Assembly (NCBI RefSeq): GCF_008330225.1
Contig: NZ_CP042466.1
Span: forward strand, 1,870,501-1,934,500
From: Geobacter sp. FeAm09
Lineage (GTDB): Bacteria > Desulfobacterota > Desulfuromonadia > Geobacterales > Pseudopelobacteraceae
DNA length: 64,000 nucleotides
Direction of reading: 5' to 3'
Positions 44,875-55,216 of this stretch are shown piece by piece. A program made the position numbers and the translations under genes. The number at the start of each line of letters is the position of its first letter. Within the stretch, counting starts at the first letter, position 1. The notes beneath the pieces were generated by a model. That model ran no database searches, was not told the origin of the DNA, and worked only from the letters and a program-made list of their open reading frames with translations.

Positions 44875-45804
44875 ATGATGCACCCCCCCGAGGTCCAGGC
44901 GGCGAAAAACAGGGCCGCGGCCCTGTCCATAGCCTCCAATACCATACTGATCGTACTGAAGCTGAGCGTCGGCATCATGATGTCGTCGGTCAGCGTCATC
45001 TCCGAAGCCGTACACTCCGGCATCGACCTTTTGGCCGCCATCATCGCCTGGTTTTCTGTCCGGGAATCGGGCAAACCTGCCGACGACCACCACCGCTTCG
45101 GCCACGGCAAGATCGAGAACGTGGCCGGGACCGTCGAGGCCGTCCTGATCTTCGGCGCTGCCTGCTCCATCGTCTGGGAGGCGGTGCACAAGCTGAAAAC
45201 CGGCACCGCGGCAATCGAAAACCTGGGCGCGGGCGCCGCGGTGATGGCCCTGTCCGCCCTGGCGAACTACCTGGTATCCCGGCACCTGCTGAACGTGGCG
45301 GCCAGGACCGATTCGGTGGCGCTTGAAGCCGATGCCCTGCACCTGAGGACCGATGTGTATACCTCGGTGGGCGTACTGGGGGGGCTGATCGCCATCAAGC
45401 TCACCGGCATCACCATCCTTGACCCGATTTTCGCCATCGGTGTGGCGCTTTTGATCGTGAAAGCCGCCTGGGATCTCACCAGGACCGCCTTCTTCCACAT
45501 TCTGGACGTGAAGCTGCCCGACGACGAGGAAGCCCGGATTCATGACGTGATGGACCGCTACAAATACCGCTTCATCGAATACCACAAGCTGCGCACCCGC
45601 AAGTCCGGCCATATCCGCCACATCGACATGCATCTGGTGGTGCCGAAACAGATGACCGTCGAGGCCGGGCACACGCTGAGCCACCAGATCACGGCGGACA
45701 TCGAGCAGTGCCTGCCCTACAGCCATATCCTGGTGCATATCGAGCCCTGCCCCGGCGGGTGCGAACGATGCGCCGCAGCCTGTCCGAAGGTCGGGATGGC
45801 ATGA
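44875..45804 (+). CDS. Cation diffusion facilitator (CDF) transporter
   Basis: A 309-residue inner-membrane divalent-cation/proton antiporter. The CDF pattern is seen in SVISEAVHSGIDLLAA (helix 2 metal site, HS..D variation), HHRFGHGKIEN, and ALEADALHLRTDVYTSVGVL (helix 5, HxxxD). A cytoplasmic C-terminal domain follows. An additional C-terminal cysteine cluster (CPGGCERCAAACPK) is unusual and may sense or bind metal. GGAG precedes the start. It may be co-transcribed with the upstream PGPGW-type gene. Substrate likely Zn, Fe, Co or Mn; not resolvable here. Confidence 0.92.
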   Translation: MMHPPEVQAAKNRAAALSIASNTILIVLKLSVGIMMSSVSVISEAVHSGIDLLAAIIAWFSVRESGKPADDHHRFGHGKIENVAGTVEAVLIFGAACSIVWEAVHKLKTGTAAIENLGAGAAVMALSALANYLVSRHLLNVAARTDSVALEADALHLRTDVYTSVGVLGGLIAIKLTGITILDPIFAIGVALLIVKAAWDLTRTAFFHILDVKLPDDEEARIHDVMDRYKYRFIEYHKLRTRKSGHIRHIDMHLVVPKQMTVEAGHTLSHQITADIEQCLPYSHILVHIEPCPGGCERCAAACPKVGMA

Positions 45805-45879
45805 TGTCCCAATCGCCCCTTGTGCACGCTGTTCCTGCATGAGGCGTTTCCTGCCCGCCTTTTTCCCCGCCGACAACAA

Positions 45880-45917
45880 AAATGGGGGCTGGCCCCCACG
45901 GCGGCCAGCCCCCATTC
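45880..45917. terminator. Bidirectional terminator hairpin
   Basis: AATGGGGGCTGGCC and GGCCAGCCCCCATT form a perfect 14-bp stem around CCCACGGC, flanked by A- and T-rich sequence on both sides, between the convergent CDF and GAPDH genes. Confidence 0.85.
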
Positions 45918-45954
45918 AATTTTCAACAACGCCGCACGGCACCCCGTGCCGGGA

Positions 45955-47394
45955 TCAGCACGGCAGGGTCGGCAGCTCTAGACCGGCCATCTTCTGCACC
46001 ATGCGGACCACCTGGCGGCTGTAGCCGAATTCGTTGTCGTACCACACGTAGAGGACGCAACGGTTGCCCTCGGCGATGGTGGCCAGGGAGTCCACCACCC
46101 CGGCATGACGGGAGCCCACAAAGTCGCTGGAAACCACTTCCGGGGAGTTGGTGTAGTCGATCTGGTTCTGCAATGGCGAATCCAGCGAGATGCCCCGCAG
46201 GTAGTCGTTGATCTCCGCGACGGTGACCTGTTGCCTAAGCTCCAGGTTGAGGATGGCCAGGGAGACGTTGGGGGTCGGCACCCGAATGGCGTTGCCGGTC
46301 AGTTTGCCGGCCAGTTCGGGGATGACCTTTGCCACGGCCTTGGCCGCGCCGGTCTCGGTGATGACCATGTTGAGCGGTGCGCTGCGGCCGCGGCGCGAGG
46401 CCTTGTGGTAGTTGTCGATGAGGTTCTGGTCGTTGGTGTAGGAGTGGCAGGTCTCCATGTGGCCGTGCACGATGCCGAAGCGGTCGTTGACGGCCTTCAT
46501 GACCGGAACGATGGCGTTGGTGGTGCAACTGGCGGCGGAGAACACCCGCTCCTGGGGGGTGATCAGTTCGTTGTTGACCCCGGCCACCACGTTGGGGATG
46601 TCCCCCTTGCCCGGGGCGGTGAGGATGACCTTTTCGATGCCGGGGCAGGCGAGATGGCGGGACAACCCTTCCCGGTCGCGCCACTTGCCGGTGTTGTCGA
46701 TCAGGATGGCGTTGTTGATGCCGTACTGGGTGTAGTCCACCGCTTCGGGCGCGTCGGAATAGATGATGCGGATCATGTTGCCGTTGGCGATGATGGCGTT
46801 CTCTTCCTCATCCACGGTGATGATGCCGTTGAACTGGCCGTGGATTGAATCGCGGCGCAGCAGGCTGGCGCGCTTGGTCAGGTCGTCGGCCCCTCCCTTG
46901 CGCACCACGGCCGCCCGCAGGCGCAGCTTTTCGCCGCTGCCGGCCTTGTCGATCAGGATGCGGGCCAACAGCCGGCCGATGCGGCCGAAGCCGTAGAGCA
47001 CGATATCCCGCGGTTCGGCCAGGAGCGAGGTCCTGCCGGTGTTGATGGCGGCAAGTTCCGTGGCCACAAAGGCGTCCACCGGCATGCCCGAGGCGCGAAA
47101 ACGCACGGTGAGCTTGCCCAGGTCGATGCGGGCCGGGGCCAGGTCGAGTTTGGCGATGGCCTCCAGCACCGGCTCGGTATCCAGCACCGTCAGTTCGCCA
47201 TCCAGGGTGAGCCGGGCAAAGCGGTGGGCCTTGAGCAGGTCGATGGCCGTACCGTGCACCAGGGAGCGGCCGTAGACGGTCAGCACGATGTTGTGTTCAC
47301 GGTAAAGCCGGCCGATGACCGGCAGCATGCCTTCGGCAACGGCTTCCTGCCGCTGCCATTCCTTGAGATGGATTTCGGGTTTTTGTCGATTCAT
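45955..47394 (-). CDS. gap: Long-form glyceraldehyde-3-phosphate dehydrogenase
   Basis: A 479-residue enzyme, about 140 residues longer than canonical GAPDH. The core has the NAD-binding motif GFGRIGRLLARIL near residue 135, the catalytic Cys in SAASCTTNAI and the C-terminal WYDNEFGYSRQVV. The N-terminal extension (~1-130) is helical and of unknown role but is characteristic of a known long GAPDH subgroup in some proteobacteria. The start at 47394 has AAAGGTG upstream; an in-frame ATG 18 codons earlier is less likely. It catalyses interconversion of glyceraldehyde-3-phosphate and 1,3-bisphosphoglycerate in the cytosol. Confidence 0.93.
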   Translation of the reverse strand: MNRQKPEIHLKEWQRQEAVAEGMLPVIGRLYREHNIVLTVYGRSLVHGTAIDLLKAHRFARLTLDGELTVLDTEPVLEAIAKLDLAPARIDLGKLTVRFRASGMPVDAFVATELAAINTGRTSLLAEPRDIVLYGFGRIGRLLARILIDKAGSGEKLRLRAAVVRKGGADDLTKRASLLRRDSIHGQFNGIITVDEEENAIIANGNMIRIIYSDAPEAVDYTQYGINNAILIDNTGKWRDREGLSRHLACPGIEKVILTAPGKGDIPNVVAGVNNELITPQERVFSAASCTTNAIVPVMKAVNDRFGIVHGHMETCHSYTNDQNLIDNYHKASRRGRSAPLNMVITETGAAKAVAKVIPELAGKLTGNAIRVPTPNVSLAILNLELRQQVTVAEINDYLRGISLDSPLQNQIDYTNSPEVVSSDFVGSRHAGVVDSLATIAEGNRCVLYVWYDNEFGYSRQVVRMVQKMAGLELPTLPC

Positions 47395-47487
47395 GGGGTA
47401 CGCACCTTTGCTGGTTGAAATTAGGATGCAGAAAAAACGCCCGAACACGTCCGGGAACGACCATTTTACGATATCAGGCGTTCCGCC

Positions 47488-47760
47488 TCAAGTATTTCCT
47501 CGCAGCGCAATCCCTGCCCGCCCCGACAGCAGGTCCAATTTCTCGTCACGATTCATGGCCTTGATCCGGGCCTCCCGGCTGGCGGCAGACGAGCGGCTGT
47601 GGTTGTGTTCCTGATAGACCACCCGTACCGGTCGTCTCCCCCGAAAATACTTGGCGCCCTGCCCCAGCGCATGCTGGCGGAAGCGCCGTTCCACATCCGT
47701 GGTGATCCCGGTATAGAGCGAGCCGTCGGAGCAGAGGATGATGTAAACGTGCCATTCCAC
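47488..47760 (-). CDS. GIY-YIG domain nuclease-like protein
   Basis: A 90-residue protein of the UPF0213/YhbQ type. The motif WHVYIILCSDGSLYTGITTD contains the GIY-YIG variant (VYI...YTGI) and the catalytic Arg (RRFRQH) and a later Glu (REARIKAM) are present. Such proteins are single-domain GIY-YIG endonuclease homologues of unknown physiological role. GTG at 47760 is the assumed start; the ribosome-binding site is weak. It follows 25 bases after the Hsp70-like gene on the same strand. Confidence 0.82.
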   Translation of the reverse strand: MEWHVYIILCSDGSLYTGITTDVERRFRQHALGQGAKYFRGRRPVRVVYQEHNHSRSSAASREARIKAMNRDEKLDLLSGRAGIALRGNT

Positions 47761-47785
47761 GAGGCTTGCGGATGAACAAACGGCG

Positions 47786-49060
47786 TCAGACAAAGAGCGG
47801 CACGCTGGAGCCCAGGCCATGGACGACGCTGGTGAAGGCGTCCCGGTTGTCCAGTTTCTCCCGCCCGAAGCGTTCGGCGAAAAGAGACTGGATACGGGGA
47901 ATCCGCGAGGTGCCGCCGGTCAGGAAGACCGTGTCCATCCGGTCCGGCGTCAGCCCGGAGCGGGCCACGACCGCATCGATGCAGTCCGCAATCTGCTGGA
48001 TATTTTCGGCATTGATCGTCTCGAACTCCTCCTTGCCGATCTCCTCGTCGATGGAGAGGTTGCGCTCCCGGAAGCTGATCAGGGCCTGTTCCCGGTCGGA
48101 AAGCTCGCACTTGGCCTTTTCAATGGCCTGAAACAGGAAAAAGCCGTAATTGTCGCCGATGATGTTCTCCAGGTGCTCGATGGCCTGGCGGTCATCGGTG
48201 GTGCCCTTGATCACCCGGATATGCTCCCTGGTCTTGCGCGACCGCAAAAGCGGGATGCGGTGCCACTGGCAGAGGGTGTAGACGATGCTCTTGGGGACAT
48301 TGACCCACTCGTCCTTGCCCATGGTCTTGTAGCGGGCATGGCGTCCGAAATGGTGCGCCACCTTGTCCCACATGATCTGGGAATCGAACTTGTCCCCGGC
48401 CACGTAGACCCCCCCCAGGGAGAGCACGTCGCTGCGCCGGTCGGAGCGGGCAAAGGCGCCTCCCCTGACGCGGATCACCGAGAAGTCCGAGGTGCCGCCG
48501 CCGAAATCGCCGATGAACACGATCCGTTCCTGCCCGGCCTGCAACGTCTCTTCGAAGGCCAGGGCCGCCGCCACCGGCTCGTACTGGAACCAGATGTTCC
48601 TGAAGCCGGCCTTGCGGGCGGCTCGTTCAAGACGCTCTTCGGCCACGGCGTCCTTTGCCGGGTCTGCGGAAAACACCACCGGCCGCCCCAGCACCACACT
48701 CTCCACGGGGCAGCCCACATGCGCCTCGCCCCGGGCCTTGATCTTCCTGAGGATGATCGCCACCAGGTCATCGATGGCGTAGCGCCTGCCGAACACCTCG
48801 GTGCTGTCGAAACTGGTGTTGGGCAGGAAGGTCTTGATCGACTGCATGAAGCGCCCGCTGGCCCCGTCGCCCACATACTGGCGGATGGCCTCCCGGCCGG
48901 CATAGATCTCGTGTTCCTCGTTGAAATAGAGCACCGAGCGCATCAGTTCCCCGCTGCGGTCGTCGGTGCCATCCACGGCAACCACCTCTACCGAGCCGTT
49001 CCGGTAAACCGAAAGCGCCGAATTGGTGGTGCCAAAGTCGATGCCGAAGACAATCTGCAC
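47786..49060 (-). CDS. Hsp70-family ATPase (YegD-like)
   Basis: A 424-residue actin-fold ATPase. The phosphate-1 motif GIDFGTTNSALSVY, phosphate-2 region GDFGGGTSDFSVI and adenosine motif FLTGGTSRIPRI are intact. It lacks the peptide-binding and lid domains of DnaK, so it resembles YegD-type Hsp70 homologues whose clients are unknown. The GTG start at 49060 has AAGGGG eight bases upstream. It is the first gene of a pair with the GIY-YIG protein, and no DnaJ or GrpE gene is nearby. Confidence 0.88.
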   Translation of the reverse strand: MQIVFGIDFGTTNSALSVYRNGSVEVVAVDGTDDRSGELMRSVLYFNEEHEIYAGREAIRQYVGDGASGRFMQSIKTFLPNTSFDSTEVFGRRYAIDDLVAIILRKIKARGEAHVGCPVESVVLGRPVVFSADPAKDAVAEERLERAARKAGFRNIWFQYEPVAAALAFEETLQAGQERIVFIGDFGGGTSDFSVIRVRGGAFARSDRRSDVLSLGGVYVAGDKFDSQIMWDKVAHHFGRHARYKTMGKDEWVNVPKSIVYTLCQWHRIPLLRSRKTREHIRVIKGTTDDRQAIEHLENIIGDNYGFFLFQAIEKAKCELSDREQALISFRERNLSIDEEIGKEEFETINAENIQQIADCIDAVVARSGLTPDRMDTVFLTGGTSRIPRIQSLFAERFGREKLDNRDAFTSVVHGLGSSVPLFV

Positions 49061-49248
49061 GTGATAAACCCCTTACCGTCAAACATACCCCCACCCGAAC
49101 CGCCGGGGGGTACGCACATTACGCCATCGGCTTTTCAGCTTCAAGCAATTTCAGGATGAACTGCGCAAAAAAGGTATGGAGGGGGTGATCGCAGGGATGC
49201 CGGGGGACAAAGGGGTTCTTGGGGCAACGCAGACAATTCCGTCACAAC

Positions 49249-49494
49249 TTACCTGTTCGCAGACGCTTCCAGGGCCCGCGCCAGTTGGTCGGGACACGAC
49301 GTGTCCCCCTGGCAGGCGATCCCCTTCAGGCGCCGTACCACTTCCGCCACCGGCATCTGTTTGACCAGCGCCGTCACCGCCTGGGTATTGCCGGAACAAC
49401 CGCCGATGAAATCGGCACTCACGAGCACACCTTCCTCTACCTCGATATCGATCCGCTTGCTGCAGGTGCCGGCCGTTTCGTAGCTGAATCTCAT
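49249..49494 (-). CDS. TSCPD domain protein (TIGR03905 family)
   Basis: An 81-residue protein with conserved cysteines in TAGTCSKRIDIEVE, GGCSGNTQAVTALV and the family-naming TSCPDQLARAL motif at the C-terminal end. The domain also occurs in some ribonucleotide reductases, but free-standing members have unknown function; metal or cluster binding through the cysteines is possible. AGGAGATGG precedes the ATG. The gene is isolated. Confidence 0.88.
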   Translation of the reverse strand: MRFSYETAGTCSKRIDIEVEEGVLVSADFIGGCSGNTQAVTALVKQMPVAEVVRRLKGIACQGDTSCPDQLARALEASANR

Positions 49495-49809
49495 TACCGT
49501 CCATCTCCTGTCATGGTTTTCAGAATGATTGATGCATAAAGTTTTGATGCTATATGCCGACCCCGCTCCTTGTCAACACCAAACCGGATTATGCCGTATC
49601 CGCCCCAGACCGTGACGACAAAACCATCGAGCCCCCCTGCCCCGTCTTGCTCGCAACTCGTTGAAACATCGCCGTAATTCCAGGGACACTCACGTGATGC
49701 GGGTCAGATCCGAAACATCCCTGCCCTCTGTTGGTTTGATTTTTCTAAAATTATGTATAAAATGAGGACATGCAGCTATTTACTTGAATCACCGGGAGGG
49801 GCAGGCACC
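49495..49809. other. Intergenic region upstream of the chemoreceptor gene
   Basis: A 315-base gap with no coding frame of interest. Its last part (49730-49775) is A+T-rich and carries TATAAA at 49756-49761, which may contribute to a promoter for the chemoreceptor, but no well-spaced -35 is convincing. No structured RNA was recognised. Confidence 0.4.
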
Positions 49810-51849
49810 ATGTTCAAAAACGTCAGCGTCGGCACGAAAATCCTCGGTACGGTCGCCACAATCCTTGTTCTGATGATCCTGGTCGGCATCCTGTCCATCG
49901 TGAGGCTATCGAGCGTAACCGGGGTGGCCGACGACATGGGGCGCAACCTCATGCCCAGCGTATCGCTGCTGGCGCAGATGCGGAACACCGTGGACACCTA
50001 CCGGCGCTCGGAACTGCAGTTCTACCTGCCGAATACGGACGAGGACTTCAAACGCTACAGCGACCGTATGGTCAAGATGCAGGACGAACTGAAAACGGCC
50101 CGGCAGAGCTATGACAAACTCGACCTGACCGATGGGGAAAAGAAGCAGATCGCCTCCTTCGACTCGGCCTGGCAGGAATATACGGCTTCCACCCGCAAGG
50201 TGCTGGAACTGATCAGGGGCGGCAACCTTGAGGACGCGCAGAAACAGACCCGCGGCGAGGGGAAGAAGCTGTATGACCGGGTGAACCGGATCCTGGGCGA
50301 TCAGCAGGTCGTTAACCAGAAGGAAGCGGATGACGGCGTCAAACAGGTGCACGAAGTGGCGTCCCTAACCCGCACCTGGATCATCGTGCTCGTCTTGGTC
50401 GGCCTGGTCATCGGCGTCGTGCTCGCCCTGGTCACCGTCAGGACGATCTGTTCACCGCTGCGCCGCCTAGCGTCCGACGCCGAGCATATCGCCACCGGGG
50501 ACCTGGGGGTCCAGGTCCGGGTCGATTCGGAGGACGAGGTCGGGCACCTGGCGCGCTCTTTCGAAAAGATGGTCAACAGCCTGCGGGAGATGATCGGCAC
50601 CCTGGCCGACTCGTCCGCCCAGATCTCGAACTCGTCGTCGGAAATGCAGACCGATGCGGAAAAGATGGCCTTCGGCGCGGAAGAGGTCGCGGCCCAGTCC
50701 ATCGGCGTGGCCACCGCGAGCGAGGAGATGTCGGCGACCTCGGGGGACATCGCCCAGAACTGCCAGCTTGCGGCGGAAAGCGCCCAGCGCGCCAACCAGG
50801 CTGCCGACCACGGCGCCGGCGTGGTGGAAAGCTCCATCTCCGTCATGCACCGCATCGCCGAACGGGTCCAATCTTCGGCCACCACCGTGGAGGCCCTGGG
50901 GAAACGTTCCGACGAGATCGGCGCCATCGTCGGCACCATCGAGGACATTGCCGACCAGACCAACCTCCTGGCCCTCAACGCGGCCATCGAGGCCGCCCGG
51001 GCCGGGGAACAGGGGCGCGGGTTCGCCGTTGTCGCCGATGAGGTCCGCGCCCTGGCGGAACGGACGACCAAGGCCACCCGGGAGATCGGCCAGATGATCA
51101 AGGCCATCCAGCAGGAAACCAAGACCGCGGTGTCCGCCATGGAAGAAGGGGTCGCCGAGGTGGAACAGGGGACCGAAGAGGCGGCCCGCTCGGGCGAGGC
51201 GCTGCGGCGGATACAGGACGAGATCAACGCGGTGAACCTCCAGGTGCAGCAGATCGCCACGGCCGCAGAGGAGCAGACCGCCACCACCGGCGAAATCAGC
51301 ACCAATATCCACCAGATCACCAATGTGGCCCAGAATACGGTGGAAGGCGCCCGCAACACCTCCACCACCGCCCAGCAGCTTTCCCGCCTTTCGGACGAAC
51401 TGCAACGGCTGGTGGGACAATTCAAGCTGGCCGCATCCGGCAACCTGATCGACTGGAGCGCCAGCTACAGCGTCGGCGTCCCCGCCATGGACAAGGAGCA
51501 CCAGCGCCTGATCGAAATCATCAACAACCTGTACGGCGCCATGCGCTCCGGCCGGGGCCAGGATGCCATCGGCACCATTCTGGACGAACTGGTCGCCTAC
51601 ACCAAAACCCATTTTTCCCACGAGGAGCGCCTGATGCAGGACGCGGGGTATGGGGGATACGATGAGCAGAAGCGCGCCCATGAGGCCCTGGTGCAGCAGG
51701 TTACGGAGATTCAGGGCAAGTACCGCGCCGGCACTGCGCTGGGCCAGGAGGTCATGAGCTTCCTGAAAAGCTGGCTGGTCAATCACATCCAGGGCCTCGA
51801 CAAACGTTACGGCCCCACCCTGAATAAATTTGAGAAGAAACGCTCGTAA
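49810..51849 (+). CDS. Chemoreceptor with C-terminal hemerythrin domain
   Basis: A 679-residue methyl-accepting chemotaxis protein. It has an N-terminal membrane helix, a ~150-residue periplasmic four-helix-bundle sensor, a second membrane helix ([20 protein letters not shown]), HAMP, and a cytoplasmic signalling domain with the conserved tip [20 protein letters not shown]. The last ~135 residues form a bacteriohemerythrin domain: [38 protein letters not shown] and [10 protein letters not shown] give the His/Asp/Glu ligands for a di-iron O2-binding centre. Such fusions sense O2 for aerotaxis or avoidance. The start at 49810 has GGGAGGGG upstream. Confidence 0.94.
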   Translation: MFKNVSVGTKILGTVATILVLMILVGILSIVRLSSVTGVADDMGRNLMPSVSLLAQMRNTVDTYRRSELQFYLPNTDEDFKRYSDRMVKMQDELKTARQSYDKLDLTDGEKKQIASFDSAWQEYTASTRKVLELIRGGNLEDAQKQTRGEGKKLYDRVNRILGDQQVVNQKEADDGVKQVHEVASLTRTWIIVLVLVGLVIGVVLALVTVRTICSPLRRLASDAEHIATGDLGVQVRVDSEDEVGHLARSFEKMVNSLREMIGTLADSSAQISNSSSEMQTDAEKMAFGAEEVAAQSIGVATASEEMSATSGDIAQNCQLAAESAQRANQAADHGAGVVESSISVMHRIAERVQSSATTVEALGKRSDEIGAIVGTIEDIADQTNLLALNAAIEAARAGEQGRGFAVVADEVRALAERTTKATREIGQMIKAIQQETKTAVSAMEEGVAEVEQGTEEAARSGEALRRIQDEINAVNLQVQQIATAAEEQTATTGEISTNIHQITNVAQNTVEGARNTSTTAQQLSRLSDELQRLVGQFKLAASGNLIDWSASYSVGVPAMDKEHQRLIEIINNLYGAMRSGRGQDAIGTILDELVAYTKTHFSHEERLMQDAGYGGYDEQKRAHEALVQQVTEIQGKYRAGTALGQEVMSFLKSWLVNHIQGLDKRYGPTLNKFEKKRS

Positions 51850-51980
51850 ATACGGCACCTGTCCGGTGCCTGCCACGAGGCTGCGGCCCAGTCCCCTGCC
51901 TGCTGCCCATCCGGACGGTCGGCAGGGGCGGCTCGGCGGGTGGGGTGCATGGCAATCCCGCCGCCGCACCGGCGGACCAC

Positions 51981-52145
51981 ATGAATAAGCTCGGCGTGAC
52001 CATCCTGCTGCTCTTTGTCCTTTGCCTGGTTGCCTTTGCGACCTGGCAGCTCTTTGCCGGCAATCTGGCGGCTTCCTTTTCGGCCTTCCCCTTTCTGCTC
52101 ATCACCTATCTGTTCGTACTGAGGCTGCGGCGCAGCCAGGACTGA
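51981..52145 (+). CDS. 54-residue membrane protein
   Basis: A short protein with two hydrophobic segments (GVTILLLFVLCLVAFATWQL; AFPFLLITYLFVL) and a basic C-terminal end (RLRRSQD). The function is unknown. The ATG at 51981 is preceded by GGCGGA. A longer in-frame start at 51945 would add 12 residues with little character. It lies between the chemoreceptor gene and a terminator hairpin. Confidence 0.5.
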   Translation: MNKLGVTILLLFVLCLVAFATWQLFAGNLAASFSAFPFLLITYLFVLRLRRSQD

Positions 52146-52181
52146 TCCTCGATCCTGCCGGAGCCCGGCACCGAAAAAGAG

Positions 52182-52214
52182 TGCCCCCCGCCCCGGCAGG
52201 CCGGAACGGGGGGC
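52182..52214. terminator. GC-rich hairpin downstream of acnB and the 54-residue gene
   Basis: TGCCCCCCGCCCCGG and CCGGAACGGGGGGCA form a 15-bp stem with two mismatches around GCAGG-like loop bases, between convergent genes. Confidence 0.6.
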
Positions 52215-52260
52215 AGGTGCGCCGTCGGCCCTGCGGCCGCACGCATTTTCCCGAAAAAAT

Positions 52261-54798
52261 CTACTTGTATTCGGGCATCTCGTCGAACTGCAGATACCGG
52301 TAGATCTTCTCCTTGTTCGGCTCGATCTTCTCCTGGTAGATCTTCATATACTCCGCCGGTTTGGGGAGTTTGCCCAAAACGGCCGTCACCGCTCCCAGCT
52401 CGGCGGAACCGAGGTAGACGCGCGCGCCGTCTCCCATGCGATCGTCGAAGTTGCGGGTCGAGGTGGAGTAGACGTGGGACTTGTCCGGCACGCGAGCCTG
52501 GTTGCCCATGCAGAGCGAACAGCCGGCAATCTCGATGCGGGCGCCGAAGGCGCTGAAGACCGAGAAATACGCCTCGTCCTTGAGCTGCTGCTGATCCATG
52601 CGGGTCGGCGGGCAGATCCAGGTGCGGACCTCGGGATTGAACTTCTGGCCCCGCCAGATTTCGGCTGCGGCGCGGAAATGGCCGATGTTGGTCATGCAGG
52701 AACCGAGGAACACGTCCTGGATCTTGTCGCCGGCCACCTCGGAGAGCAGCTTGACGTCATCCGGGTCGTTGGGGCAGGCCAGGATCGGCTCCTTGATGTC
52801 CGCCAGATCGATCTCGATCACGGCCGCGTAGTCGGCCCCCTTGTCGGCCTTCAGCAGGCTCGGCTTCTTGAGCCAGGCCTCAACCGCCTTGATGCGGTTT
52901 TGCAGGGTCTTCTTGTCCTGGTAACCATCGGCGATCAGCTTCTTCATCAGGGCCACGTTGGATTTCAGATACGTGGCTATGGACTTCTCGGAGAGCTGGA
53001 TGCAGCCTGCGGCGGCCGAGCGCTCGGCAGCGGCGTCGGTCAGTTCGAAGGCCTGCTCCACGGTCAGGTCGGGCAAGCCTTCCATTTCCAGGATACGGCC
53101 ATTGAAGATGTTGACCTTGTTCTTCTTGGGCACGGTCAGAAGACCCTGCTTGATGGCCCAGTAAGGAATGGCGTTCACCGCATCGCGCAGGGTGATGCCG
53201 GGATTGAGCTTGCCCTTGAAACGCACCAGGACCGATTCGGGCATGTCCAGCGGCATGAAGCCCATGGCGCCGGCAAAGGCCACCAGGCCGGAACCGGCCG
53301 GGAAGGAGATGCCGATGGGGAACCGGGTGTGGGAGTCGCCGCCGGTGCCGACCGTATCGGGCAGAAGCAGGCGGTTCAGCCAGGAGTGGATCACGCCGTC
53401 ACCGGGACGCAGGGCCACGCCGCCGCGCTCGGCCGTGAAGCCGGGCAGGGTCTTGTGCATTTTGACGTCGGCCGGCTTGGGATAGGCGGCGGTGTGGCAG
53501 AAGGACTGCATATACAGGGGGGCCTGGAATTTGAGGCAGGCCAATTCCTTCAATTCGTCGGCGGTCATGGGGCCGGTGGTGTCCTGGGAGCCGACGGTGG
53601 TCATCTTGGGTTCGCAGGCGGTGCCGGGCAGGATGCCGGCCACGCCGCAGGCCTGGCCGACCATCTTCTGGGCCAGGGTGTAGGCCTGTTTGGCCTTGGG
53701 CTTGGGATTGTCCGGCAGGGTGAAGACCGTGGTCGGCTTAAGGCCTAACGCCTTCCTAGCCTTGTCGGTCACGGCGCGGCCGATGATCAGCGGAATGCGG
53801 CCGCCGGCGCGGAATTCGTCGGGCACGGTGTTGGGGGCGATGGTCAGCTTGGAGAGGACCTTCTTCCCCTTCTCGTCGGTGATGACCCCCTTCTTGGTAT
53901 CGATCACGATCACGTCGCCGGTCTTCATGCCGGTCACGTCCGCCTTGAGCGGCAGGGCGCCGGAGTCCTGAGCGGTATTGAAGAAGATCGGGGCGATGAC
54001 GCCGCCGATGATCACGCCGGCAGTCTTCTTGTTGGGCACGTAGGGGATCTCTTCGCCGATGGCCCACAATACGCTGTTGCAGGCGGACTTGCGGGAAGAA
54101 CCGGTGCCGACCACGTCGCCCACAAAGGCCACCTGGAAGCCCTCCTTGCGGAACGTGGCGATGGTGGCAAGGCCGTCCTTGAAGCGGGTTTTGCCCATGG
54201 CCAGGGAGTGCAGCGGGATGTCGGGACGACTCCAGGCGTCGCCGGCCGGCGAGAAGTCGTCGGTATTGATCTCGCCGTCCACCTTGTAGACCTTGACCTT
54301 GATGGTTTCGGGCACGCCCGTGCGGTTGGTGAACCACTCGGCGTCGGCCCACGATTTGAGCACCGTGGCGGCCGCGGCATTCTTGGCCTTGGCCAGCGCC
54401 GCAACCTCGTCGAAGGCATCGTAGACCAGGGTGATGTGGGAGAGCGCCGTGGCGGCCTCGTCGGCCAGCTTCTTGTCCTTCAGGGCTGCCACCAGCGGGG
54501 CCACGTTGTAGCCCCCGATCATGGTGCCGAGCAGCTTGATGGCGGCGACCGGGTCGATGAGCGGGGACTTTTTCTTGCCGCTGACGATCTCGGCCAGGAA
54601 TTCGGCCTTGACCTTGGCGGCCGGGTCAACGCCCGGGGAAACACGGTTGGTGATCAGGTTCAGCAGGAACTTCTCTTTTCCCTTGGGGGGCTTGACCAGC
54701 AATTTGCACAGCTCGGCGGTCTGTTCGGGAGTGAGCGGCAAGGCGGGGATTCCCTGGGCCGCCCGTTCTTTTTCGTGAGCTACATAGGCTTCGATCAT
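52261..54798 (-). CDS. acnB: Aconitate hydratase B
   Basis: An 845-residue [4Fe-4S] TCA-cycle enzyme that isomerises citrate and isocitrate through cis-aconitate. The AcnB-specific layout has the HEAT-like domain at the N-terminus (1-160), followed by the swivelling domain and the catalytic domains 1-3. Cluster-ligand cysteines are seen in [11 protein letters not shown] and [10 protein letters not shown], with a third in the earlier catalytic part (SFCHTAAYP). The start at 54798 is preceded by AAAGGAGGATGTCAG, a near-perfect ribosome-binding site. It is monocistronic with palindromic sequence in its long upstream region. Confidence 0.97.
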   Translation of the reverse strand: MIEAYVAHEKERAAQGIPALPLTPEQTAELCKLLVKPPKGKEKFLLNLITNRVSPGVDPAAKVKAEFLAEIVSGKKKSPLIDPVAAIKLLGTMIGGYNVAPLVAALKDKKLADEAATALSHITLVYDAFDEVAALAKAKNAAAATVLKSWADAEWFTNRTGVPETIKVKVYKVDGEINTDDFSPAGDAWSRPDIPLHSLAMGKTRFKDGLATIATFRKEGFQVAFVGDVVGTGSSRKSACNSVLWAIGEEIPYVPNKKTAGVIIGGVIAPIFFNTAQDSGALPLKADVTGMKTGDVIVIDTKKGVITDEKGKKVLSKLTIAPNTVPDEFRAGGRIPLIIGRAVTDKARKALGLKPTTVFTLPDNPKPKAKQAYTLAQKMVGQACGVAGILPGTACEPKMTTVGSQDTTGPMTADELKELACLKFQAPLYMQSFCHTAAYPKPADVKMHKTLPGFTAERGGVALRPGDGVIHSWLNRLLLPDTVGTGGDSHTRFPIGISFPAGSGLVAFAGAMGFMPLDMPESVLVRFKGKLNPGITLRDAVNAIPYWAIKQGLLTVPKKNKVNIFNGRILEMEGLPDLTVEQAFELTDAAAERSAAAGCIQLSEKSIATYLKSNVALMKKLIADGYQDKKTLQNRIKAVEAWLKKPSLLKADKGADYAAVIEIDLADIKEPILACPNDPDDVKLLSEVAGDKIQDVFLGSCMTNIGHFRAAAEIWRGQKFNPEVRTWICPPTRMDQQQLKDEAYFSVFSAFGARIEIAGCSLCMGNQARVPDKSHVYSTSTRNFDDRMGDGARVYLGSAELGAVTAVLGKLPKPAEYMKIYQEKIEPNKEKIYRYLQFDEMPEYK

Positions 54799-55216
54799 CT
54801 GACATCCTCCTTTGGGATATATACTGCGGTCGTTGTGCCGTAACAAGTTTGCCTCACCGGTAAAATGCATACTGTATACACTTCAAATCGGCCAATGTCA
54901 ATTGGTTACAGACCCGGCACCGCCTCAAACAATATGTGCCACATATGTCTCAAAAATTGTCGAAAACAGCAAAAGCCAACCCTGCCGCCACCTTGAACCG
55001 CCTGGCGCCCATTGCGGAATCGGATGTTGCGCTTATCTGTGTGCCATTATTGTCTCTTTATGTTGAAAACAAGATATTCATATACAAAATAAAAGCACTG
55101 TGATGCCGGGTGGTTAAACCGTAAACCGTATGCATCAAATCTGGGCACTGTCCTTGCTCATTAACAACCCTGAATGAGTCACATCCGATGTCTGCCCCGA
55201 GGAAGGGACGTGCCGC
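54799..55216. promoter_or_regulatory. Divergent regulatory region of acnB with palindromes
   Basis: A 418-base gap between divergent acnB and the DUF2269-like gene, A+T-richer than average. It holds two small dyads: ATAC-T-GTAT at 54869-54877 and a perfect 15-base palindrome ATATGTG-C-CACATAT at 54932-54946. Both lie 70-150 bases upstream of acnB, a plausible position for a repressor or activator. No coding sequence or RNA element was recognised in the rest. Confidence 0.5.

Noticed and set aside
49495-49809. Possible c-di-GMP riboswitch upstream of the chemoreceptor gene
   Set aside because: GEMM-type riboswitches are common before such genes in Geobacter-like organisms, but the conserved GEMM core could not be seen here.
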